From positions 248,001 to 312,000 of the forward strand of contig NZ_CP014944.1 of the NCBI RefSeq assembly GCF_001767295.1: a stretch of 64,000 bases of DNA, given 5' to 3'. A model generated the notes under the pieces. The model was not told where the DNA came from. It made no database searches and was given only the letters and a program-made list of their open reading frames with translations. The position numbers and the translations under genes were made by a program. This document shows, one piece after another, positions 1 through 6,698 of the stretch (positions are counted from its first letter, which is position 1; every line of letters starts with the position of its first letter). Source of the stretch: Colwellia sp. PAMC 20917. Its GTDB lineage: Bacteria; Pseudomonadota; Gammaproteobacteria; Enterobacterales; Alteromonadaceae.

Positions 1-350
1 AGTTCTAACTCTTTTTTGGTCGAACTAAAAGACAATCCAAGCTTTGATAGCAAAACACCACCTTCTTTACTTCTTAATATAGGGATGTCCGCAGCATTAT
101 TAAACGAGCGATTTAATATAGAAGCTCGCTCATTTGTTATTTTAATCGGTTTTTTTTCTATACCTAACACATTCCAAATAGCAAATTTAACATCCCAAAG
201 GTAGGAGTCTTCTGACACTTTGAGAATCGATAGTAATTTAGACAACTCACCATTTGTAGATTCCCCCTTTCTTTTAGAGCATTTAAAACGCAAATTGATT
301 ACGTCATCATTAAACGACTCATTAAACGTACCTTCCACATCATCGAACAT
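1..350 (-). CDS. Hypothetical protein, C-terminus cut by window edge
   Basis: An open frame runs from an ATG at 348-350 on the minus strand to the window edge without a stop, about 116 codons, beginning MFDDVEGTFNESFNDD. It is acidic at the start and then mixed hydrophilic, with no signal peptide or membrane segment in the visible part. I do not recognise the family. It lies in the accessory region upstream of a DUF6035-like nuclease gene on the same strand, so it may be cargo of the mobile element. The gene continues outside the window, so its function cannot be judged here. Confidence 0.6.
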   Translation of the reverse strand, partial: MFDDVEGTFNESFNDDVINLRFKCSKRKGESTNGELSKLLSILKVSEDSYLWDVKFAIWNVLGIEKKPIKITNERASILNRSFNNAADIPILRSKEGGVLLSKLGLSFSSTKKELE

Positions 351-688
351 ATTCTTAACACCTATGTAATTTTATATAACAATTAAGCATTTATCTTTTG
401 TTGAAGCATAATGGATAAATGTCCTGTTGGACTGAGCCGCTAAGTACAGTCCATATATTTTTTGAGTCTATTCAATGTAGGGAAGATTCCATAGAACGTT
501 GCATTTTCAACCGCTTCCTTACGCTATTTGGCTCAACTAATTCACTTCAGTTTACCGATATGAACATATTTTTCAACGTATTATTAATTACATAGAAAAT
601 TTTACTAGCTCGTTCGCTCTGCTCTTATTATCCCAATTTCCATAATTGATATGAGGTTATTTTCAAAGCATTATTCCTTTTATAAAAT
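351..688. other. Intergenic stretch with one hairpin
   Basis: No convincing gene is visible in this AT-rich gap between two minus-strand genes. The one structural item is a 7-bp inverted repeat, TGGACTG at 428-434 and CAGTCCA at 447-453, followed on the plus strand by a T-rich run at 454-463. It has the form of a plus-strand terminator, but no plus-strand gene is visible upstream. Confidence 0.35.
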
Positions 689-1837
689 TTATTTAGTTGT
701 ATGACCACATTTTTTGCATATATGGAACTTACCTACCTGATAAGTATTAGAATACTGATTACATCCAAAACACATCGATATCTTGTTTTTAATATTTACC
801 CTAGTCGATGTTGGTTTACGTTCTTCACTTGATCTTTTGTATAGTGAATAAGTACCTGTTAACCCATTTGATGATGGATGACTTCTTTTATAATCAAATA
901 AAGGCTTATTCCTCTCTTCCTCAGCCTTTATTTTTCGCTCTTTTTGTTCTTGATGAATTAATTCTTTTTTTCGATCAATTTCATCTAACAATTCCAGTTC
1001 AGCTTTATCTGTATCGAAATAAAAAAGCTTGAGATTCACATCATCAAAAATAAGTTCCTTAATTGATACTATTTCACTTTCCCACTCGTGTTCAATTATT
1101 AAAGCCCCGTCCGCAATGTACGGTTTCCGGTAATAACACCTAAAGTACAACTCATTGTGCTGCTGACATAGTGCTCTACATTCATCATCTAGAACCAGTG
1201 CGTTACTTTTATTTGCATACGCTATATCTAACTCTGTAAAACGCTTCCCTTCAAAATTTAAGAATACCCATGCGATATAGGCATTCCTTTCTTTATAAAA
1301 TTTTTCTCTATCGATGATGACATCAATAAATGTCGTGGAAACTTGCAACTCAAATACTATTTTGACTTTATTAATGGTATAAAAGGCACTTACATCCGGT
1401 CTACGCCACTCTTTAGCTACCCCTCTAGTATTTTCTTCCCTAAATGTTTTTTCCATTTTGACATCATCAAATGAGATATCTTTTTTTAAGGTGTCGTGAA
1501 TGAATATTTTATTAGTTTTGTGAGCCAGTCCTTCTTTTTGACCATTAAACTTCATTGCTAAAATTTGCTCAACGGTAAGTTTACAACCTGTTTTTATTGG
1601 ACATATCTCAGAATCTTTAAAATGTCTAAAATGTATTTTTTGCTTTTTAGTCCCTGCAATGATTAATGGTTGAAAACAAATAGGACACAAGAGTGTTCTT
1701 TCTGCTGTCTTTGGTCTTAACTGACGTCTCAACTCAAACAGTGGTTTTTCATCCCAACTTAGAAACTCCTCAGCATCACCTACCCTATCCTCTTCAGGTA
1801 TAAATACTTGATCCATGTTTCTTTTATTAACTATCAC
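689..1837 (-). CDS. DUF6035/CoiA-like PD-(D/E)XK nuclease candidate
   Basis: A 382-aa protein with three recognisable parts. Near residues 51-80 a Cys/His cluster (CPIC, HFRHF, then C79) looks like the zinc-binding head of CoiA-like proteins. Residues 145-165 contain RRPDV followed by FELQVS, which fits a PD-(D/E)XK nuclease core (D148, E163-x-Q165). The C-terminus ends in a zinc ribbon of the CFGC...CKKC type. This pattern is typical of DUF6035 and competence-CoiA-like proteins, predicted nucleases with mostly unknown roles. It is divergent from a WYL-type regulator, an arrangement common in phage-defence loci. The family name comes from pattern memory, and a nuclease role is inferred from the motifs. 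It could act in defence or in handling of incoming DNA. Confidence 0.6.
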   Translation of the reverse strand: MIVNKRNMDQVFIPEEDRVGDAEEFLSWDEKPLFELRRQLRPKTAERTLLCPICFQPLIIAGTKKQKIHFRHFKDSEICPIKTGCKLTVEQILAMKFNGQKEGLAHKTNKIFIHDTLKKDISFDDVKMEKTFREENTRGVAKEWRRPDVSAFYTINKVKIVFELQVSTTFIDVIIDREKFYKERNAYIAWVFLNFEGKRFTELDIAYANKSNALVLDDECRALCQQHNELYFRCYYRKPYIADGALIIEHEWESEIVSIKELIFDDVNLKLFYFDTDKAELELLDEIDRKKELIHQEQKERKIKAEEERNKPLFDYKRSHPSSNGLTGTYSLYKRSSEERKPTSTRVNIKNKISMCFGCNQYSNTYQVGKFHICKKCGHTTK

Positions 1838-1954
1838 TTCAATTCCTTACTGAATTTCAATAATAAAATGATACATCACTAATCAATTGAGTAGTACTTG
1901 TTAATTAATACATGATAAAATCATTAGGTTAATCAATTATGGATTGGTATTATT

Positions 1955-2791
1955 TTGAAATTAGGAAGCATGGTGTTTATCGACTTACTGTTAATGTACC
2001 GAGGTTACTTAGGTAGAAATGATCTCACTAATATACTTGGTATGGCGCCAGCTTCAGCTACTAGAGCTTTTGCTAGTTATCGAAGTAAATATCCTGACAA
2101 TATTACCTATGATGTAAGTAAAACAAGGTATTCAATTACACCTGACTTTTCACCTGCATTTGAACATAACATAGCTGATGCCATAGACTTAGTACTCAAG
2201 GGTAATGTTGTATTAAGAAAAGTATTAGATATAGATCAGAATCATGTTTATGTGAAAGGAGCTACTTTTCCTTCATCTGATGTTGTAGCAGAATTAACCA
2301 GAGCATTTCACTTAAAGCACTGTGTTGATGTAGATTACGCTTCTTCATCTACCGAAGGGAGTAAGAGAATATTTTCACCTAATTCATTTTTCGATGCTGG
2401 TGGTATTTGGTATGTGCGTGGCGTTAACTTGATGAAAAAAGAGTACCGCACCTATAAGCTATGCCGATTTACTCGCGCAGAATCAATTGATACTACCTAC
2501 GTTTCCAATGATAAAGATGAGGAATGGCATAGTAATATTACGTTAACAATTGCTCCCCATACAAAGCACCCACATCCTGATGCTCTACGATTAGACTTAG
2601 GCTTAGTTGATAAGCCAGTAATCAATATAACAACTAATAAAGTTTTGGCTGGGTTCACATTATCTAAGATGCGAGTGGATAGCTCAAAAGATGCGTTACT
2701 CGATTGTAAAATGTTTAACCTTCAGCTTATGAATCGTCATGAACTAACCGACATTAAATCCATGGATTTTGCTCCTGGGTACAATTTATAG
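1955..2791 (+). CDS. WYL-domain transcriptional regulator (BrxR/CapW-like)
   Basis: A 278-aa protein. The N-terminal 60 residues suit a winged helix-turn-helix (RNDLTNILGMAPASATRAF). The middle carries a WYL-type ligand-binding domain with the usual pattern around residues 135-165 (FSPNSFFDAGGIWYVRG, then KEYRTYKLCRF). A C-terminal domain follows, as in BrxR/CapW regulators, which repress or sense nucleotide signals at defence islands. The frame opens at a TTG (1955) with an alternative ATG at 1970; no strong ribosome-binding site settles the choice, and an in-frame stop at 1925 limits upstream extension. It is divergent from the nuclease candidate with a 117-bp shared promoter gap, so it may control that gene. 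Confidence 0.7.
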   Translation: MKLGSMVFIDLLLMYRGYLGRNDLTNILGMAPASATRAFASYRSKYPDNITYDVSKTRYSITPDFSPAFEHNIADAIDLVLKGNVVLRKVLDIDQNHVYVKGATFPSSDVVAELTRAFHLKHCVDVDYASSSTEGSKRIFSPNSFFDAGGIWYVRGVNLMKKEYRTYKLCRFTRAESIDTTYVSNDKDEEWHSNITLTIAPHTKHPHPDALRLDLGLVDKPVINITTNKVLAGFTLSKMRVDSSKDALLDCKMFNLQLMNRHELTDIKSMDFAPGYNL

Positions 2792-2972
2792 CTAACAAAA
2801 GATAGTTAAAAGGTGCGTTTTAAAAAGTAAACCCTCGTCACTTTATTCATAGCATGTGACAGCTGCTTGCGACGATTAGCCCTTCCGTTTGCTTATCTAT
2901 TTAAAAAACCATCGCAAGGGTATATGGGTATATGGGTATACACATATAACAGTGTTTTTTATTTGTTAATAA

Positions 2973-4742
2973 TTAACGTTCTTTTAGATCCCAGAGAATT
3001 CTATCACTTGGCTGATAAATCAATCCTGTACCTTCCATTCTCAATGCGCCCTTAAAACAGCCCTTCTTGTCTGATGTTCCTGAACCAAGTAAATGAAAAT
3101 ATAAATGAGGGCACTGAGGTTTTATTACCTCCAACCCTGCCTTTATCGTATTCCAAAGAGCATTAGGTTCCTTTTTATCTTCTTGGACTTCATTCACTTG
3201 TGATTCAACTGATTGATACGGGAGAACATCATCAAGCATTGCTTTTAACTTATATTGTATTTCATCCTCGTCCTCTCCTTCTCGTTCAAGATCATCTTTA
3301 TAATTGAATAATCCTTTAATATTTAATTTGTATGTATCGTCTTTTGAATAGCTACTTAAGATATTGGCTAATTTTTTAATTTCACCTTCTAATTCGGAGG
3401 TTAGTTCAAGACTTAAATAATCATCATTCCAAAATGACATTAATTTTTTACGTATTTGACTTATAACACCTTTAACTTTGGCTATAGGAATACTAGTTTC
3501 CGGTATCAGATGATTTGATTCGTCATTTAGATCGTTATTTGAGTGCCTCGACAGCGCCTCTCCTTCTTTATTATTTGAGATTATTCCTCTGATGAAAACA
3601 GCATCGATTGAGCTTGGTTGTGCTAAATTTTGATTAGTATGTAGAAAAATAACTTTTAACGCGTGCAACGCAAGGCTTTGCTTAACCTTTACGTTTTTAT
3701 CTTCACCAAAATTAATAATATATTTATTACCCGATCTATTTAGCCTTGCTGTTTTAGGCAGTGTAAAATGTCTATATATCAACGGCATGATAAATTCTTC
3801 AAAACTTTCAGCTTCAATTTGAACGTTAGCTAGCCAGAACTGATGATAAGGCGGTATTTCATCTTGGCCAGTAAAATATTCTGATACAACGTGTCTTGAA
3901 AAATATAGTTTATGTGAATCACCAAAATGAATGGCATTGTAATCGTAGTGCGGCAACAGGTTTCTTTGCCAATGCGCTTTGCTAATAACTTGTGGAAGTT
4001 GAGTTGGCTTTTCTTTTAACTTTAATTCATCTTTAAATTTAATAATCGCAGGGTAATAATAAGCGGAGAATGTTCCTGACTGTAGTAAATCTAATAACTT
4101 ATAGTGACATTTAGCCAATAATTTATCATGTGCTGTCATTGGTATATTCGGTATGACTCCTTGCTGCTTATTAGCTTGTCTTAGTTGTTCCATTTCTGCG
4201 AGTTTTTTACTAGCTTCTGGTGACGATAAGTATTTAAGAAGTTCTAGATCCTCTTTTGATATTTCATCTGCTGACAATGCTGATTTCGTTATTTTCTCTG
4301 GCTTGAATGACTCACCTTTTGGATAAATATCTGTGTGAGCTAAACGAGATATTTGGCTTTCAACTTCGTAACTTAACCAAGCTTCTACGCCTTCGCCTAA
4401 TGACTCACTTTTACTTTGACATACAAGCCCATTCTCAGGTGTTAAGAGCATTCCTCCGTCGACGGCATTCGTTAAGTTAATTGATTCTGAGATACCTTGG
4501 TATAACGACCCTTCAAAATAATCATGCCCTAGTGTGTTTACTAATTTGGAGTAGTTAATTGGTTTTAGTGGTGATTTGAGATCATAAAAATTCCAATCAC
4601 CCAATTTTATCTTACTCCTTTTAATTGTAAGTTTGCTTTTAGGCTTTTTTTCTTCAGGCGAGGCTTGTTCAAGCGCTTCTTGCTCTTTTTCTAGCACCCA
4701 TAACATTGCACTAAAAGCTTTACCGATAGGAATTGTTTTCAT
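2973..4742 (-). CDS. Unknown 589-aa protein paired with recombinase
   Basis: A long intact frame of 589 residues that I do not recognise. No signal peptide, membrane segment or nucleotide-binding motif is evident. The N-terminus has a Lys-rich tract (EEKKPKSKLTIKRSKIK) and the middle has charged, helix-prone stretches around residues 165-200. It is divergent from the tyrosine recombinase, with a 101-bp gap holding an 8-bp-arm palindrome. That position suggests a role in element maintenance, recombination control or cargo, but the sequence itself gives no direct functional sign. Confidence 0.65.
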   Translation of the reverse strand: MKTIPIGKAFSAMLWVLEKEQEALEQASPEEKKPKSKLTIKRSKIKLGDWNFYDLKSPLKPINYSKLVNTLGHDYFEGSLYQGISESINLTNAVDGGMLLTPENGLVCQSKSESLGEGVEAWLSYEVESQISRLAHTDIYPKGESFKPEKITKSALSADEISKEDLELLKYLSSPEASKKLAEMEQLRQANKQQGVIPNIPMTAHDKLLAKCHYKLLDLLQSGTFSAYYYPAIIKFKDELKLKEKPTQLPQVISKAHWQRNLLPHYDYNAIHFGDSHKLYFSRHVVSEYFTGQDEIPPYHQFWLANVQIEAESFEEFIMPLIYRHFTLPKTARLNRSGNKYIINFGEDKNVKVKQSLALHALKVIFLHTNQNLAQPSSIDAVFIRGIISNNKEGEALSRHSNNDLNDESNHLIPETSIPIAKVKGVISQIRKKLMSFWNDDYLSLELTSELEGEIKKLANILSSYSKDDTYKLNIKGLFNYKDDLEREGEDEDEIQYKLKAMLDDVLPYQSVESQVNEVQEDKKEPNALWNTIKAGLEVIKPQCPHLYFHLLGSGTSDKKGCFKGALRMEGTGLIYQPSDRILWDLKER

Positions 4743-4810
4743 TAATAAGCTAACTCATAACCACTTGATGAAACACAACTTATCATTTTTTTCACTGAAT
4801 TTCATGCATG

Positions 4811-4833
4811 ACCTTTAGGTATCCACTAAAGGT
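4811..4833. promoter_or_regulatory. Palindrome before the tyrosine recombinase gene
   Basis: Perfect 8-bp arms ACCTTTAG and CTAAAGGT are separated by 7 bp (GTATCCA), ending 10 bp before the recombinase ATG. The position fits a repressor operator shared by the two divergent genes. The 7-bp spacer also resembles the core geometry of tyrosine recombinase sites, although the arms are shorter than the usual 11 bp. Confidence 0.4.
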
Positions 4834-4843
4834 AGTATAAAAT

Positions 4844-5974
4844 ATGTACGAGGTTGTTAAGTTTTCAAATACGCTGATCAATAAGCGAGAGTTTATTGAT
4901 AAAGAAGTTTTATTAAAAGATACGGAAGTTCCAGGATTGCTTTGTCGTATAGGTAAACGAAGTAAAACCTATTACTTACGCTATTCACAAAAGAATACAG
5001 GCAAGGTTAAAACTAAAAAAATGGGTAATGCTTTATTGCACTTAGTTAGTGATATTCGAAAAAAAGCATTGAAGCAACTGCTTCGTAATGAAGACGGTTT
5101 TGGCGCTGATTTTGAAACAATTAATGATATTATTGATGGTCCATTCTTAACTGATGCACGCATTAACAAGAAGAACATTAAGCCTGAGCTATCAAAATTA
5201 GAGAAGCATATAAGACCTTATTTTGGGCACTTAGAATTCGACCGAATAACACAGCCGCTAATAAATCAGTTTATTGAAGAAAAACTTGAGAGATTAAGTC
5301 ACTCTTCAGTTGATAGATTAAGCGCTATAGCACGTAAAATAGGTCGCTTTGCTGTTGATTCTGGTTCTCACCCTGTTAATGTTTTTAGAAATTGGAAGCA
5401 ATTTAATAGAGATAATACACGCACTCAAACCATGAGACCTGAGCAATTAAAACCTTTTATTGCTTGTTGTTTGCAAGATAAAAATAAAGTTCAGCAAGAC
5501 GTTCTTATGCTGTGCGCTACTGCTGGTGGCCGTATTGGTGAGATAAAACGTATACGAGTATCAGAGGTTAATATTGAAAATGGCACCATTATCTTACCTC
5601 ATACCAAATCTGGTAAAAAGCAAACGTTAATACTCAATTCGTTTGCAATAGAGATAGTTAATCGCCGTATAGCAGAAACCACAAACGAGTGGCTTTTCCC
5701 ATCTAATCGTAAGTTTGGCTCACCTATCCATTACCCACGCGGCTGTTGGGCACGAGTACAGGCGCGGATGCTTGAGCTAGGACATGACATCAGTGACCTA
5801 AGAAACCATGACCTGAGGCGGGTTTTCGGATCTGTTGCAGCAAAAAATAGCGACGTACTAACAACCTCCAAGTTACTTCACCATGGCTCTGTAGGTGTCA
5901 CAATGCGATATATTTCATACCAAGATGATGACTTACGCGATACATCCGAAGCTGTAGCTAACGCTTACAGATAA
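4844..5974 (+). CDS. Tyrosine recombinase/integrase
   Basis: A 376-aa phage-type integrase. The catalytic set is complete: R230 in GGRIGEI, K255 in HTKSGKK, H322-x-x-R325 in NHDLRR, H347 in LLHHGSV and the nucleophile Y356 in MRYISY. The N-terminal 100 residues look like an arm-binding domain (RIGKRSKTYYLRY), followed by a core-binding domain from about 110 to 200. It cuts and rejoins DNA for insertion or excision of a mobile element. It is followed by a strong terminator and lies about 0.7 kb upstream of the piPolB-like polymerase. Pipolins usually encode one or two such recombinases. It has no tRNA gene beside it, so its own attachment site is unclear. Confidence 0.9.
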   Translation: MYEVVKFSNTLINKREFIDKEVLLKDTEVPGLLCRIGKRSKTYYLRYSQKNTGKVKTKKMGNALLHLVSDIRKKALKQLLRNEDGFGADFETINDIIDGPFLTDARINKKNIKPELSKLEKHIRPYFGHLEFDRITQPLINQFIEEKLERLSHSSVDRLSAIARKIGRFAVDSGSHPVNVFRNWKQFNRDNTRTQTMRPEQLKPFIACCLQDKNKVQQDVLMLCATAGGRIGEIKRIRVSEVNIENGTIILPHTKSGKKQTLILNSFAIEIVNRRIAETTNEWLFPSNRKFGSPIHYPRGCWARVQARMLELGHDISDLRNHDLRRVFGSVAAKNSDVLTTSKLLHHGSVGVTMRYISYQDDDLRDTSEAVANAYR

Positions 5975-5992
5975 CTTACAGATATAGCTTAC

Positions 5993-6028
5993 AAGCGGTT
6001 ATTTACTTCGGTAGATAACCGCTTTTTT
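5993..6028 (+). terminator. Rho-independent terminator of the recombinase gene
   Basis: A 10-bp stem AAGCGGTTAT/ATAACCGCTT is followed by a run of six T, starting 18 bp after the recombinase stop codon. Confidence 0.85.
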
Positions 6029-6083
6029 ATTGGTCGTCTGCGCAGCAGACGACCTTCCCTTAGCTTTGCTGAGGGCAACAATG

Positions 6084-6143
6084 ATTTTTATTTTTATTTT
6101 TATTTTTATTTTTATTTTTATTTTTATTTTTATTTTTATTTTT
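6084..6143. repeat. (ATTTTT)10 hexanucleotide microsatellite
   Basis: Ten uninterrupted copies of ATTTTT run from 6084 to 6143, between the recombinase terminator and the leader of the polymerase block. Such tracts are prone to slippage. This one is upstream of a gene and out of any frame, so it could vary promoter spacing or simply be a bendable AT tract. Confidence 0.95.
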
Positions 6144-6240
6144 TAAAAATAATCAGCAACTTAACAAAAATACACCTACTTATTTATCATTTATATTTCT
6201 TAGAAAGTATAAATTTTCACTAAATTTCACACTATAGAGA

Positions 6241-6282
6241 TAAGAGCAACAAAGCTCTTAATAACTGACCTAATTATTAGGT
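6241..6282 (+). promoter_or_regulatory. Two leader hairpins upstream of the polymerase block
   Basis: Two consecutive inverted repeats precede the 82-aa gene: TAAGAGC/GCTCTTA (6241-6247 and 6254-6260) and ACCTAAT/ATTAGGT (6268-6274 and 6276-6282). The second is followed by TTTATTT. The pair could be a transcript leader or a weak attenuator for the polymerase operon. The function is inferred only from position. Confidence 0.35.
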
Positions 6283-6353
6283 TTTATTTAAATGTAATGT
6301 GCTTACACGTTGCAGCCGAGCATAAAGCTCATAACTTTTATTAAGGTGAAAAC

Positions 6354-6602
6354 ATGGCTAAGAAAATATTCTTTCCTAACGGCGATTTTGCTAGGGATTC
6401 TATGATTGGCGTTGGTACGCTTACTTCTAAAGGGGTGATGGTTAAAGACAATAACTCATCGATGCTAAGTAACATCATTGAACCCGATGAAGTAAAGCGG
6501 TTTCTCATTCGAGAAGAGATTGAGAAAATTGTTGATGCGTGTGATGCAGGTAGGTTCTATCAACCGGACTGGAACAAGTTACTTAAAGATGACGATTTAT
6601 AA
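6354..6602 (+). CDS. Small hypothetical protein before the polymerase
   Basis: An 82-aa protein starting MAKKIFFPNGDFARDS, preceded by a reasonable ribosome-binding site (AAGGTG, 6 bp before ATG). The C-terminal half is charged and helix-prone (EEIEKIVDACDAGR). There is no signal peptide or known motif. It is the first gene of the co-directional polymerase block, separated from the polymerase by a terminator-like hairpin. It is much smaller than known terminal proteins of protein-primed replicons and shows no feature of one. A regulator or excisionase-like role is possible but unsupported. Confidence 0.6.
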   Translation: MAKKIFFPNGDFARDSMIGVGTLTSKGVMVKDNNSSMLSNIIEPDEVKRFLIREEIEKIVDACDAGRFYQPDWNKLLKDDDL

Positions 6603-6616
6603 GTAATTTTTATTAC

Positions 6617-6655
6617 TAACAAAAAGCCCTAGTAGTCACTACTAGGCCTTTTTTT
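6617..6655 (+). terminator. Terminator between the 82-aa gene and the polymerase
   Basis: The stem AGCC-CTAGTAG / CTACTAG-GCCT has one internal mismatch, a 3-nt loop and a following run of T. The polymerase therefore probably has partly independent transcription or depends on read-through. Confidence 0.75.
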
Positions 6656-6698
6656 CATTTAACCCTCCATTTTTCAATTATATAAAGAGAAAAATAAT

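Noticed and set aside
2867-3055. Plus-strand 62-aa frame
   Set aside because: It overlaps the 3' end of the 589-aa gene and includes a GGGTATAT triple repeat; there is no sign of coding.
6084-6143. CRISPR array
   Set aside because: It is an uninterrupted hexanucleotide tandem repeat without spacers.
6354-6602. Terminal protein for protein-primed replication
   Set aside because: The 82-aa product is far shorter than known terminal proteins and shows no supporting feature.
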